DNA of 64,000 nt, taken from the NCBI RefSeq assembly GCF_000521505.1, contig NZ_CP003915.1, forward strand, positions 620,001 through 684,000. Reading direction: 5' to 3'. Positions within the stretch are counted from its first letter, which is position 1. Every line of letters begins with the position of its first letter. This DNA comes from Advenella mimigardefordensis DPN7 (GTDB taxonomy: Bacteria; Pseudomonadota; Gammaproteobacteria; Burkholderiales; Burkholderiaceae_B). Under the pieces are notes generated by a model, which ran no database searches, was not told the DNA's origin, and saw only the letters and a list, made by a program, of their open reading frames with translations. The position numbers and the translations under genes are program-made. Below are positions 1-8,457 of the stretch, in pieces.

Positions 1-75
1 CAGGCCGATGGCCTTGAGCTGCCCCAGACTGTCAATGGTACTGGTTTGCAGGCTCGAGCTTGATGAGGTATTCAT
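1..75 (-). CDS. lptB: LPS export ABC transporter ATP-binding protein LptB, N-terminal 25 codons
   Basis: An open frame begins with ATG at 75 and runs off the left edge of the window. The visible N-terminus has a serine-rich start followed by LKAIGL, which fits the strand leading into the first ATP-binding segment of LptB. No Walker motif is inside the window. It lies 18 bp downstream of lptA in the kdsD-kdsC-lptC-lptA order, where lptB is the expected next gene. LptB would power extraction of lipopolysaccharide from the inner membrane together with LptFG. The identity rests mostly on gene order. Confidence 0.7.
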   Translation of the reverse strand, partial: MNTSSSSSLQTSTIDSLGQLKAIGL

Positions 76-93
76 GCATTCATTCTGAGTTGC

Positions 94-777
94 TTAGCCG
101 GCTGCGCCGGTTGTTGCCGATCCGCCATCCTGGGCAGGTGCCTGGATAGTACTGGGCATAGGCTTGTTGTTATAAAGCTTGCGACATTCGGCCACGGCCA
201 GGTCTGTTTTGGCTCGCGGCTGGGCGATAGAGCGTACCCGGCCAGGCTGGGCCGCTGAGGTTGGGCCACCGGTTGCCGAGTAGGTATTGTTCTGGTTGTT
301 GAACGTGACAACTTCCCCATTGACCGTGTCGAATGGCTTACCGCAAATGAATCGGGTGACGGTCGCGTGGCCGATCATCTTGACCGTATTCAGTTTGCCA
401 TCGTATTCGCCGCGATCCCCGCGTGCTTCCACCACTTCGTAGTTTTCGGGGCGTTCCTGCCGGATGAATACAAAACGTGATTTGCTGACAGTGGCTACGC
501 CGTATTGAAAGCCCTGCGCATCTTCACGCAGGTCGAGCTTGTCGGAAGTCAGTTTCATCAGGCCGCGCGTAAGGATGACGTTGCCGGTAAAGACGCTGGT
601 TTTGTTTGCGTCGTCATAGCTCAGCGTATCAGACAGGACCTGGGTATCGGGCTCTTCCTTGTTGGCCGGGCTTTTGGAGCCGGCGGGCGTCTGCGCAAGC
701 GCCGCAGTGCCGGCCAGCACGGCACAAAGGCCCAGGCACAGTACATGTGTCGTGATTCTGAAAGATGACGCGTTCAT
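94..777 (-). CDS. lptA: LPS transport periplasmic protein LptA
   Basis: The 227-residue product has a signal peptide of about 28 residues ending near ALA-QTP. An OstA-like beta-jellyroll region follows, starting around DTQVLSDTLSYDD, with the repeated short strands typical of the family. LptA forms the periplasmic bridge that carries lipopolysaccharide from LptC to LptD in the outer membrane. Its ATG overlaps the lptC stop by 4 bp, so the two are probably translationally coupled. The C-terminal tail after about residue 180 is low-complexity (Gly, Ala, Pro, Gln) and probably disordered. The gene order kdsD-kdsC-lptC-lptA-lptB supports the call strongly. Confidence 0.93.
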   Translation of the reverse strand: MNASSFRITTHVLCLGLCAVLAGTAALAQTPAGSKSPANKEEPDTQVLSDTLSYDDANKTSVFTGNVILTRGLMKLTSDKLDLREDAQGFQYGVATVSKSRFVFIRQERPENYEVVEARGDRGEYDGKLNTVKMIGHATVTRFICGKPFDTVNGEVVTFNNQNNTYSATGGPTSAAQPGRVRSIAQPRAKTDLAVAECRKLYNNKPMPSTIQAPAQDGGSATTGAAG

Positions 778-1400
778 TGCGGGGAGTTTCCTTGCTTGTT
801 GGGGATGACGGTGCGCCGCCGCGGACTGTCCTGCCCTGAGATGGAGACGTCGGAGGACGAATACACGTCGAGTTTTCTGGTTTTGTTGTTATACATCATA
901 CCGTTGCCGTTCATACGGGAACCACCGTTGATGACGAGCGCCGGTTTGTCAGTCGTTATAATATCTTCATTGGGGTAGATGATCAATTCCTCACTGGTCA
1001 CATCCAGCGCCTTGTCCTCGCCATATGGGAATCGATGCAAATGGGCATTGCCCCGCATGATAATCTTGTCGCCTTTGTCCAGTAGCGTGGCCGTATCCGC
1101 CGTGCCTACGGTACGGGGCGAGTCGGGACGCTGACCGGTAGCGGTAGCGTTGGTAATCAGGTAACTGTCGTTATAAGGGTAGTGCTGCATGTGCGAGCCT
1201 TCCAGCCGGTTAACGGGTACGCCGTTGGCATCGGAACTGAGCATCACGAACTTTTCCGACCACGAATCGGGTTCCTGCGTTTTGCGTGCCGGCGGGTCTA
1301 CATCAATGGCCCGCTGCGCATAATCGGCTGCCCACCAGGTGGAGATCACCAGTGTAATGAGCATGAATAGCGCGATAAGCGCGGGGAAACGTTCTTTCAT
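774..1400 (-). CDS. lptC: LPS export protein LptC
   Basis: The 208-residue product has one N-terminal membrane anchor (about residues 7-25, rich in Leu, Ile and Val) and then a periplasmic domain. That domain carries LptC-type features: a ligand-strand region around residues 60-95, and the RGNAHLHR and LTSEEL-like segments (here VTSEELIIYP) seen in LptC and LptA. LptC takes lipopolysaccharide from LptBFG and passes it to LptA. The gene starts 4 bp after kdsC and overlaps lptA by 4 bp. Length is close to the family norm of about 190-200 residues. The C-terminal basic stretch (SPRRRTV) is unremarkable. Confidence 0.9.
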   Translation of the reverse strand: MKERFPALIALFMLITLVISTWWAADYAQRAIDVDPPARKTQEPDSWSEKFVMLSSDANGVPVNRLEGSHMQHYPYNDSYLITNATATGQRPDSPRTVGTADTATLLDKGDKIIMRGNAHLHRFPYGEDKALDVTSEELIIYPNEDIITTDKPALVINGGSRMNGNGMMYNNKTRKLDVYSSSDVSISGQDSPRRRTVIPNKQGNSPQ

Positions 1401-1404
1401 CGCA

Positions 1405-2001
1405 TTACTGGATGACGTTGCCGGTAATCCGGCCTGGCGTGAAAAAGCCCGACAGGGAGCCCTGAGCCGCCAGTATCAGGTCGGTACACTCGCGCACGGC
1501 ACCGCTGCCGCCTGGGAGTGTGGTAACCCAGTGAGCCGTTTGCTGCACATATAGGGGGGCGTTAGGCACGCTGATGGCGAAGCCGCATTTTTGCATGGCC
1601 GGCAAATCGATCACATCGTCGCCCATGAATGCGACGTTTTCGAAACCCAGCCCCATCTCGGCAGCCAGCTGGCCGAGCACGGCAACCTTGTCGCGCACAT
1701 TCTGAAACACGTCGGCCAGTCCCAGGTCGGCGGCGCGGCGGGTAAGAATATCTCCTTCGCGACCGGTAATCAGCGCCACGCGCACACCTGTCTGCAGCAG
1801 CATTTTCATGCCGTGTCCGTCCAGCGCGCAAAAGCGCTTCGTGAGTTCGCCATGTTCGCCATACCAAAGGCTGCCGTCGGTCAGAACGCCGTCTACGTCA
1901 AAGGCGATGAGTTTTACCTGTGCCGCCAGTTCGCGTACCGGCTGGCTGATTTTGGAAAGGACCAGCGCTTCGGCCGGGTGGGGTGTCGTGATTGGTTTCA
2001 T
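1405..2001 (-). CDS. kdsC: 3-deoxy-D-manno-octulosonate 8-phosphate phosphatase KdsC
   Basis: This is a 198-residue HAD-superfamily phosphatase of the small, cap-less C0 type. Motif I is FDVDGVLTDG, with the nucleophile at D35 and the general acid/base at D37. Motif II is the Thr of LITGR, and the late acidic motif is FMGDDVIDLP. KdsC hydrolyses Kdo-8-phosphate to Kdo in the cytoplasm, the step before CMP-Kdo formation for lipid A assembly. It starts 3 bp after the kdsD stop. The first 25 residues extend beyond the E. coli core, as is common in the Alcaligenaceae. Confidence 0.95.
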   Translation of the reverse strand: MKPITTPHPAEALVLSKISQPVRELAAQVKLIAFDVDGVLTDGSLWYGEHGELTKRFCALDGHGMKMLLQTGVRVALITGREGDILTRRAADLGLADVFQNVRDKVAVLGQLAAEMGLGFENVAFMGDDVIDLPAMQKCGFAISVPNAPLYVQQTAHWVTTLPGGSGAVRECTDLILAAQGSLSGFFTPGRITGNVIQ

Positions 2002-2004
2002 ACG

Positions 2005-2994
2005 TCAGATTACTTTTGCATCCATCAGGTCGTGCATGTGCAGGGCGCCGACCAGCGTTTGTTCCTGATTAACCACCAGCATGGTAGAGAGTTTTTGTTG
2101 CTCCATGACGGCAGCGGCTTCTGCCGCCAGCGCCTCGGGGCTGATTGTCCGTGGATGAGGAGTCATGACCTGTCCTGCCGTAATCGGACGGATGTCTCCT
2201 CTTTGCATAATAAGACGGCGCAGGTCGCCATCGGTGAAAATGCCCAGTGGCTTGCGTGTCTGATCGGCAATCACAGTCATGCCCATACGCTTGCCTGTCA
2301 TTTCTTCCAGCACTTTTTGCATGGGCGTGTCGGGGCCGACGATGGGCAGCTCGTCGCCCTGACGCATGACATCACGCACATGCGTGAGCAGGCGGCGGCC
2401 CAGTGCACCACCAGGGTGGGAGCGGGCAAAATCGGATTTACCAAAGCCGCGGGCTTCCAGGCACGCAATCGCCAGCGCATCACCCAGCGCCAGCGTCACG
2501 GTGGTGCTGGAAGTGGGCGCCAGATTGAGGGGACAGGCTTCGCGCGTGACGCCCACGTCCAGAAAAATATCGGACAGGCTGGCCAGCTCAGAATAACGGT
2601 TACCGCAAATGCCGATGATCTTCGAACCCAGGCGTCGTGCGATTGGCAGAATGGTAGCCATTTCGGGCGATGACCCGGAATAGGAGATGGCAATAATAAT
2701 ATCGTCGCCGGTAATCATCCCCAGATCGCCATGCGCGGCTTCGGCGGCGTGCACAAAATAGCTGGGCGAGCCGGTAGAAGCAAAGGTGGCGGATATTTTC
2801 CGGGCGATATGCCCCGATTTGCCGATGCCCGTGACGGCGACCCTGCCGGTGCAGGCTAGCAGCATGGCCACTGCCTGGGAAAAGCGTTCATCCAGGCGCG
2901 CGTCAAGGTGCTGCAGCTCGGCAAGCTCGGTTTGCAGCGTGCGATGCGCAGAGGCAAGGGCATCGTCAGAGGTAAATGCAGTTTCATTGGCCAT
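2005..2994 (-). CDS. kdsD: D-arabinose 5-phosphate isomerase KdsD
   Basis: The 329-residue protein has an N-terminal SIS sugar-isomerase domain (about residues 40-185). It contains TGIGKSGHIARKI, the phosphate-binding SYSGSS loop, and the SHPGGALGRRL motif. Two CBS domains follow (about 208-325, with GIFTDGDLRR and the VMTPHPRTI start of the second). It converts ribulose 5-phosphate to arabinose 5-phosphate, the first committed step to Kdo. It is the first gene of the leftward Kdo/Lpt operon and is divergent from purT across about 300 bp. Length matches the E. coli enzyme (328 residues). Confidence 0.95.
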   Translation of the reverse strand: MANETAFTSDDALASAHRTLQTELAELQHLDARLDERFSQAVAMLLACTGRVAVTGIGKSGHIARKISATFASTGSPSYFVHAAEAAHGDLGMITGDDIIIAISYSGSSPEMATILPIARRLGSKIIGICGNRYSELASLSDIFLDVGVTREACPLNLAPTSSTTVTLALGDALAIACLEARGFGKSDFARSHPGGALGRRLLTHVRDVMRQGDELPIVGPDTPMQKVLEEMTGKRMGMTVIADQTRKPLGIFTDGDLRRLIMQRGDIRPITAGQVMTPHPRTISPEALAAEAAAVMEQQKLSTMLVVNQEQTLVGALHMHDLMDAKVI

Positions 2995-3291
2995 CCGGCA
3001 ATTTTAATCGCAACGCGACGGCAAGATGGATAAATTTCAGGCTTCTGTCAAAATGCGCATTGCAGCGGGTTGCAAGCGACGCCAGCGCGTTCCGGGCAAT
3101 GCCCAGGCAACCGGTAGCCCCGCTACAGGTTGCCCGGCAAACGTGGCGACCCACAGCAGAAATCAGCCGCTGCAGGCGCGATGCTGTTTTTGTCATGCAG
3201 CCGCTTTATAATCGACGCTGTCCGTATTCTGTCCTTCCTGCCGTTGCCGGCCTTATGGCAAGGGCACAATCTTTTCATCGCCACTGCCATC
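2995..3291. promoter_or_regulatory. Divergent kdsD/purT intergenic region
   Basis: This stretch of about 297 bp holds no convincing gene. On the plus strand a good -10 hexamer, TATAAT, lies at 3207-3212, about 80 bp before the purT ATG. The -35 is weak. No clear PurR-type operator or terminator was seen. Short open frames here have no start signal or recognisable product and were not called. Confidence 0.35.
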
Positions 3292-4518
3292 ATGACCACC
3301 ACTTCCGCTTCTCCTGTTTTCAGTACCCCTTTGTCCGGCGCGGCGACGCGCGTGATGCTGCTTGGTTCGGGTGAGTTGGGCAAAGAGGTTGTGATTGCCC
3401 TGCAACGCCTGGGCGTTGAGGTGATTGCCGTTGACCGCTACGAAAATGCGCCGGCCCACCAGGTGGCGCACCGCGCCCATGTGGTGAATATGACCGACAA
3501 GGACGCGCTGCGCCGTATCATCGAGGCAGAACAACCCCATGTGATCGTGCCCGAGATCGAGGCCATTGCCACAGACTTGCTGGTGGAGCTCGAAGCGCAG
3601 GGGCAGGTACGGGTGACGCCGACGGCGCTGGCGGCACGATTGACCATGGACCGCGAAGGTATACGTCGGCTGGCTGCAGAAACACTGGGTCTGCCCACCT
3701 CGCCGTATCGTTTTGTCGATACGCAGCAAGCGCTGCAGCAGGCAATCGATGAAGAGATCGGCTACCCTTGCGTGGTCAAGCCGGTCATGTCCTCTTCCGG
3801 TAAGGGCCAGTCGCTGATTCGCAATGCCGATGAGGTGCAGCACGCCTGGCAGTACTCCCAGGAAGGCGGGCGCGTTGGCAAGGGCCGTATCATTGTCGAA
3901 GGATTTATCAGGTTCGATTATGAAATCACCCTGCTGACCGTGCGTGCTCGTGATCCGAAAAGTGGCGAGATTACGACGCACTTTTGTGAACCCATCGGCC
4001 ACCGGCAGGAAGCCGGAGACTACGTGGAGAGCTGGCAGCCGCAGGCCATGTCGGCCACCGCGTTGCAGCGGGCAAAAGACATCTCTCTGGCGGTGACCGG
4101 TGCCTTGCAGGGGCAGGGTGTTTTTGGTGTAGAGCTGTTTGTGGCGGGGGATGAGGTCTGGTTTTCCGAAGTCAGTCCGCGACCACACGATACCGGGATG
4201 GTCACCATGATCACTCAGGTGCAGAATGAGTTCGAACTGCATGCGCGCGCGCTGCTTGGCTTGCCGGTCAATACGGCCCTGCGTGCCACTGGTGCCAGCA
4301 GCGTGATTTATGGCGGCGTGGATGCCGACGTGGTTCGCTTCAGTCACGTAGCCGAAGCGCTGGCAGAGCCCGATACCGATGTACGCCTTTTTGGCAAGCC
4401 GCAGTCCTTCGTGCGCAGACGCATGGGCGTCGCGCTGGCTGCTGCAGAAACGACTGATCTCGCCCGGGAAAAAGCATTGCGGGTATCGTCAACCATCAAG
4501 GTATCGGCCGTCGATTAA
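3292..4518 (+). CDS. purT: Formate-dependent phosphoribosylglycinamide formyltransferase PurT
   Basis: The 408-residue protein is an ATP-grasp enzyme that formylates GAR using formate and ATP, giving FGAR in purine synthesis independently of folate. The N-terminal part has [12 protein letters not shown] and [12 protein letters not shown]. The grasp region carries MSSSGKGQS (ATP-lid glycine loop) and metal-binding [15 protein letters not shown]. The ATG at 3292 (MTTTSAS) was chosen because upstream in-frame codons back to 3130 give a non-homologous extension, and because length then matches the family (about 390-400). It stands alone, divergent from kdsD. Confidence 0.95.
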   Translation: MTTTSASPVFSTPLSGAATRVMLLGSGELGKEVVIALQRLGVEVIAVDRYENAPAHQVAHRAHVVNMTDKDALRRIIEAEQPHVIVPEIEAIATDLLVELEAQGQVRVTPTALAARLTMDREGIRRLAAETLGLPTSPYRFVDTQQALQQAIDEEIGYPCVVKPVMSSSGKGQSLIRNADEVQHAWQYSQEGGRVGKGRIIVEGFIRFDYEITLLTVRARDPKSGEITTHFCEPIGHRQEAGDYVESWQPQAMSATALQRAKDISLAVTGALQGQGVFGVELFVAGDEVWFSEVSPRPHDTGMVTMITQVQNEFELHARALLGLPVNTALRATGASSVIYGGVDADVVRFSHVAEALAEPDTDVRLFGKPQSFVRRRMGVALAAAETTDLAREKALRVSSTIKVSAVD

Positions 4519-4607
4519 TGATCACAGGCGAATCGCCGGGATGGGCGTTCGTGAATCGGCTATAGTGTCGTTGTTTGATTTTTACCGTCACAGGAGTTTC
4601 TGACATC

Positions 4608-5147
4608 ATGACCATGATTGACCCGCATCAAATGGTGATCAACGCCATCCGCAGCGTGCCTGACTGGCCGAAGCCGGGCATTACATTTCGTGATATCACA
4701 CCTGTGTTACAAGATCCGCGTACGTTTCGGGTGCTGATGGACATCTTTGTATATCGGTACATGCGTGAACGCCTGGATCTGATCGCCGGTATTGATGCGC
4801 GTGGTTTTATTGTGGGCAGCGTACTGGCCTATGAACTCAAGCTGGGATTTGTACCGGTACGCAAGAAGGGCAAGCTGCCTTTTCAGACGCTGGCCGAAGA
4901 GTACACGCTGGAATATGGCAACGCCAGTGTCGAAATGCACACGGACGCCGTTCGTCCGGGGCAGCGGGTATTGCTGGTGGACGATCTGATCGCGACTGGC
5001 GGCACTATGCTGGCCGCAGCCAAACTATTGCAGCGCCTGGGCGCCAACGTGGTGGAAGCGGCGTCCATTATCGACCTGCCGGAGCTGGGCGGGTCGAAAT
5101 TGCTGCGGGAAAACGGCGCATCTGTTTTTACGGTCTGTGAGTTCTGA
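4608..5147 (+). CDS. apt: Adenine phosphoribosyltransferase
   Basis: The 179-residue type I phosphoribosyltransferase converts adenine and PRPP to AMP (purine salvage). The N-terminal [15 protein letters not shown] is diagnostic of Apt. The PRPP-binding signature is [14 protein letters not shown]. The start at 4608 (MTMIDPHQ) has GGAG about 11 bp upstream. A TTG at 4575 would add a poorly conserved extension, and ATG 4614 is also possible. It lies about 90 bp after purT, so the two purine genes may be co-transcribed, though TATAGT at 4561-4566 could serve as a separate -10. Confidence 0.94.
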   Translation: MTMIDPHQMVINAIRSVPDWPKPGITFRDITPVLQDPRTFRVLMDIFVYRYMRERLDLIAGIDARGFIVGSVLAYELKLGFVPVRKKGKLPFQTLAEEYTLEYGNASVEMHTDAVRPGQRVLLVDDLIATGGTMLAAAKLLQRLGANVVEAASIIDLPELGGSKLLRENGASVFTVCEF

Positions 5148-5158
5148 TGCTACCCATG

Positions 5159-5194
5159 GCGCATCAGGCGTGGTCTGCTCCTCTCCTGATGCGC
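5159..5194. terminator. Inverted repeat between convergent apt and ilvA
   Basis: Perfect 10-bp arms GCGCATCAGG (5159-5168) and CCTGATGCGC (5185-5194) enclose a 16-bp loop just after apt. No strong U-run follows on either strand, so it may be a weak or factor-assisted terminator, or an mRNA end stabiliser. Confidence 0.4.
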
Positions 5195-5235
5195 TCGTGT
5201 ATTTAAAGCGGGCTGGTGCCGCGTCGGTTTTCTCG

Positions 5236-5272
5236 GAAACCGCTATTTACAGAAACCGCTATTTACAGAAAC
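5236..5272. repeat. 16-bp tandem duplication spanning the ilvA stop codon
   Basis: The unit GAAACCGCTATTTACA occurs twice head to tail (5236-5251 and 5252-5267), followed by a partial third copy (GAAAC). The ilvA stop codon (5263-5265 on the minus strand) lies in the second copy. The extra copy is therefore 3' untranslated and carries a duplicate of the stop context. Confidence 0.8.
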
Positions 5273-6771
5273 AGCTTGTACGCCGGGTTCTTGCTTTCGT
5301 TTTCGTACGGATAGCCGATTTGTGACAGGAATACCTTGAACGCTTTTTTATCCGCAGGCGGCACCTGTATGCCAATCAGCACCCGGCCATAATCAGAACC
5401 CTGATTACGGTAATGGAACAGGCTGATATTCCATTCGGGATTCATTGTATCCAGAAAACGCATCAATGCTCCCGGGCGTTCCGGGAACTCAAAGCGATAC
5501 AGTTCTTCATTCCCGGCCAGCGGCGAATGGCCGCCAACCATATATCTCAAATGTGATTTGGCCAGGTCGTCCTGGCTCAGATCCAGTGTTTCGAATTTCT
5601 TGCGGCGCAGGGTGTTGGCCAGTTTCTCGGCTTCCGCAAGTGAGTTGATCTGGATGCCGACAAAAACATGCGCCTTTTGCGCGTCGGAAATACGATAGTT
5701 GAATTCGGTCACACTGCGATCGCCCAGCAGCGTACATAACTGGCGGAAACTGCCACGCTCTTCGGGCATGGTCACCGCAAAGATGGCTTCCTTGGCCTCA
5801 CCCACATCGGCCCGTTCCGCGACAAAACGCAGGCGGTCAAAATTCATATTGGCGCCGGACGTAATGGCAATGACAGTCTTGTTTTTCCAGCCGTGTTCGG
5901 CAACATAGCGTTTGGCGCCGGCCAGGCCAAGCGCACCCGCCGGTTCTACTACGTTGCGGGTATCCTGGAATACATCCTTGATGGCCGCGCATAATTCGTC
6001 GGTGTTGACGGTAATGATATCGTCTGTATATTTATGAATCAGGCGGAAGGTTTCGCTGCCAACCTGTTTAACTGCGGTACCATCGGAAAACAGGCCGACG
6101 TCGTTCAGGTGAACGCGACGTCCGGCACGGAAGCTGCGGGCCATGGCGTCAGAGTCTTCGGTTTGAACGCCGATGATGGCGACATCCGGGCGTAACTGTT
6201 TAATGTAAGCAGCAATGCCGGCAAGCAGCCCGCCGCCACCGATAGGCACAAACACCGCGTCCAGTTTGCCGGGGTGCTGATGCAGGATTTCCATGGCAAC
6301 CGTGCCTTGCCCGGCGATCACATCGGGATCGTCAAACGGGTGTACAAAGGTGAGTTTTTCCTTTTTCTGAAGCGTACAGGCAAAGTCATAGGCGTCGCTA
6401 TACGAATCGCCGTGCAGCACTGCCTCACCGCCCAGGCGTTTTACCGCTTCTACCTTCACGGCCGGTGTTGAGGTTGGCATCACGATCACGGCGCGGCAGC
6501 CCAATTGCCTGGCCGACATGGCCACGCCCTGAGCATGATTGCCGGCAGAGGCGGCAATCACGCCGCGTTTGAGCGCATCGGCGGGCAAATTGGCCATTTT
6601 GTTGTAGGCCCCGCGGATCTTGAAGCTGAAAACCGGCTGCGTATCTTCGCGTTTGAGCAGCACTGTATTCTGAATTCGCTGTGAGAGCAGATTGGCCGGT
6701 TCCAGGGATGTTTCGATTGCGACATCGTAAACACGGGATGTCAGTATGCGTTTGAGGTAGTCGGTTGACAT
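5263..6771 (-). CDS. ilvA: Biosynthetic L-threonine dehydratase IlvA
   Basis: The 502-residue PLP enzyme deaminates threonine to 2-oxobutanoate, the first step to isoleucine. The PLP-lysine motif is FSFKIRGAYNKM (around residue 49-60), the serine/glycine loop is SAGNHAQG, and the phosphate-binding loop is GGGGLLAG. Two ACT-like regulatory domains fill about residues 325-500, which separates it from short catabolic dehydratases and implies isoleucine/valine feedback. Length matches E. coli IlvA (514). It is monocistronic, convergent with apt, and divergent from the YqaA-like gene. A second, ACT-less dehydratase lies at 48522-49493. Confidence 0.95.
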   Translation of the reverse strand: MSTDYLKRILTSRVYDVAIETSLEPANLLSQRIQNTVLLKREDTQPVFSFKIRGAYNKMANLPADALKRGVIAASAGNHAQGVAMSARQLGCRAVIVMPTSTPAVKVEAVKRLGGEAVLHGDSYSDAYDFACTLQKKEKLTFVHPFDDPDVIAGQGTVAMEILHQHPGKLDAVFVPIGGGGLLAGIAAYIKQLRPDVAIIGVQTEDSDAMARSFRAGRRVHLNDVGLFSDGTAVKQVGSETFRLIHKYTDDIITVNTDELCAAIKDVFQDTRNVVEPAGALGLAGAKRYVAEHGWKNKTVIAITSGANMNFDRLRFVAERADVGEAKEAIFAVTMPEERGSFRQLCTLLGDRSVTEFNYRISDAQKAHVFVGIQINSLAEAEKLANTLRRKKFETLDLSQDDLAKSHLRYMVGGHSPLAGNEELYRFEFPERPGALMRFLDTMNPEWNISLFHYRNQGSDYGRVLIGIQVPPADKKAFKVFLSQIGYPYENESKNPAYKLFL

Positions 6772-6887
6772 GTTGTTTTTGAAAGAAAAGAGAATACAGG
6801 CGAGCGCTTAAGGTTAACATAGCGCATCTGATTTTGGGATTAAAGCCGGAGCCGTCGTTTTCAAAAAGTCGGCCCAATAGGGAATGT

Positions 6888-7478
6888 ATGGAACATGAAG
6901 TAATGCTGTGGGTCAGGGAAATGCTGGCTGTGTTGTCCCTGCCGACTGTCGGTCTGCCCGGCATTTTCGTGGTGGCACTGGTGTCGGCCACGCTATTGCC
7001 GCTGGGCTCTGAACCTGTGGTCATCGCCTATCTGAAAGTTGCGCCTGACATGTTCTGGCCCGCGATCCTGCTCGCCACTGTGGGCAATACCATTGGCGGC
7101 GTGATTACCTACTATATGGGCAAGGCGGCCAGGGTCGCCTATGAGAAACTCCAGCAAAAAAAAGCGCTGGCCAGCGGTGAGATTACTGATGAGACCGGCC
7201 TGGCGGTCGCTGCCGAAGAAAAGTATCTGTCTGAAGGCGATGCTGCGCCTGTGCCGGTGACAAAAGAGGGCGGGCGCTGGCATGACAAAATGACGTATTA
7301 TTTTGACCGTTTTGGTCCGGCTGCCTTGTTGTTTTCCTGGTTGCCTATTGTGGGCGATCCCCTTTGCGGGGTTGCAGGGTGGATGCGCCTGCCAATATTT
7401 TCGAGTATTGTTTTTATGGCTATTGGCAAGTTCCTGCGTTATGTACTGATGACTTCTGCAGTGCTGTGGATCTGGTAA
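6888..7478 (+). CDS. YqaA-like (SNARE-associated/DedA-related) inner-membrane protein
   Basis: The 196-residue product has an N-terminal hydrophobic segment, a VSATLLPLGSEPVVIAYL motif and the TVGNTIGGVITYYMGK segment typical of YqaA proteins in the DedA/VTT superfamily. A charged insert follows (about residues 75-125). The C-terminal half has FDRFGPAALLFSWLPIVGDPLCGVAGWMR. Distant DedA relatives act in lipid scrambling or membrane homeostasis, but the role of YqaA is not established. The start at 6888 has AGGGA only 4 bp upstream; ATG 6903 is an alternative. It is convergent with pxpA and divergent from ilvA. Confidence 0.82.
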   Translation: MEHEVMLWVREMLAVLSLPTVGLPGIFVVALVSATLLPLGSEPVVIAYLKVAPDMFWPAILLATVGNTIGGVITYYMGKAARVAYEKLQQKKALASGEITDETGLAVAAEEKYLSEGDAAPVPVTKEGGRWHDKMTYYFDRFGPAALLFSWLPIVGDPLCGVAGWMRLPIFSSIVFMAIGKFLRYVLMTSAVLWIW

Positions 7479-7575
7479 AGAGTGCGCAGTACGGGCTGAT
7501 TGTAAGCTGGATGAATAACGTGGCAGGCAAGGCTGAAGGCGTACTGCGGCGTCGCGGCACCTCACCGAGCTCGCT

Positions 7576-8328
7576 TCAATGGGCCAACAGCAGCCCTTCC
7601 CGCGCAAAGGCAGCATGAATCTGGCGTGCAAACTCCAGCGCATGTGCGCCATCGCCATGCAGGCATAGCGTATCGGCTTCGATCGCCACTTTTTTGCCCG
7701 ACTGGGCGACCACATACCCCTCTCGCACCATCGTCAGTGCCTGCGCTACCGATGTTTCAACGTCTTCGATCAGGGCGCCCGGCTGACTGCGTGGCGTCAG
7801 GGTGCCATCGTCCTGGTAGGTGCGATCGGCAAACACTTCCTGCATCACCTTCAGGCCCAGGCCGCGGGCGATCTCTACCTGTCTGCTGCCTGCCAGCGCA
7901 AACAGCGTTAATTGCGGGTCTACATCCAGTACGGCCTGGGCAATGGCCGCAGCCAGTTCGGCATGATTGGCCGAGATGTTGTACAACGCGCCATGCGCTT
8001 TTACATGGTAAAGCCGGCCACCCTGTGCACGGGCCACCGCGGCCAGCGCACCAATCTGAACCACGACCAGGTCATAGGCTTCAATGGGGGTGAGGGCAAA
8101 CGGACGGCGTCCAAATCCTCGTATATCGTCCAGCCCCGGGTGTGCGCCCGGCCTGACGCCCTGTTGTAGCGCCAGCTGCATGGTGCGCCGCATGGTATGG
8201 GCATCTCCCGCATGAAAGCCACAGGCGATGTTGGCCGAGGTGACATAAGGCATGATGGCGGCATCGTCACCCATGGTCCAGGCGCCGAAGCTCTCACCCA
8301 TATCACAATTGAGATCAATTTTTTTCAT
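7576..8328 (-). CDS. pxpA: 5-oxoprolinase subunit A (LamB/YcsF family)
   Basis: This 250-residue protein shows the family signature IDLNCDMGESFGAW at its start, then ANIACGFHAGD, GAHPGLDD and HVKAHGALYN. With PxpB and PxpC it hydrolyses 5-oxoproline (pyroglutamate) to glutamate using ATP, clearing a damage product of glutamine and glutathione. ATG 8328 was chosen because AGGAAAAG lies just upstream and the family begins MKKIDLNCD; the frame extends farther without homology. It is last in pxpB-pxpC-pxpA, but a 129-bp gap after pxpC suggests it may also have its own promoter. Confidence 0.93.
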   Translation of the reverse strand: MKKIDLNCDMGESFGAWTMGDDAAIMPYVTSANIACGFHAGDAHTMRRTMQLALQQGVRPGAHPGLDDIRGFGRRPFALTPIEAYDLVVVQIGALAAVARAQGGRLYHVKAHGALYNISANHAELAAAIAQAVLDVDPQLTLFALAGSRQVEIARGLGLKVMQEVFADRTYQDDGTLTPRSQPGALIEDVETSVAQALTMVREGYVVAQSGKKVAIEADTLCLHGDGAHALEFARQIHAAFAREGLLLAH

Positions 8329-8457
8329 AGGACTTTTCCTGTGCCGCTGTATAGGAAAACACGGCGTCATATCGGCATTCTATACCTCATTCGGTACGGT
8401 ATGCGTCGTGCAACAAAGCGTGCCGGTCAAATGACGCTGCCCTGGGGCTTGTGTGTG

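Noticed and set aside
1591..2673. Long plus-strand frame opposite kdsC and kdsD
   Set aside because: It is the antisense of two well-recognised genes with conserved motifs; its product is His/Gln-rich, as expected from GC-biased antisense frames.
3253..4347. Long minus-strand frame opposite purT
   Set aside because: It is antisense to a clear PurT coding region and has no domain of its own.
5263..6771. Possible frameshift or fusion in IlvA because of its 502-residue length
   Set aside because: Two C-terminal ACT-like domains account for the length, which is normal for biosynthetic IlvA.
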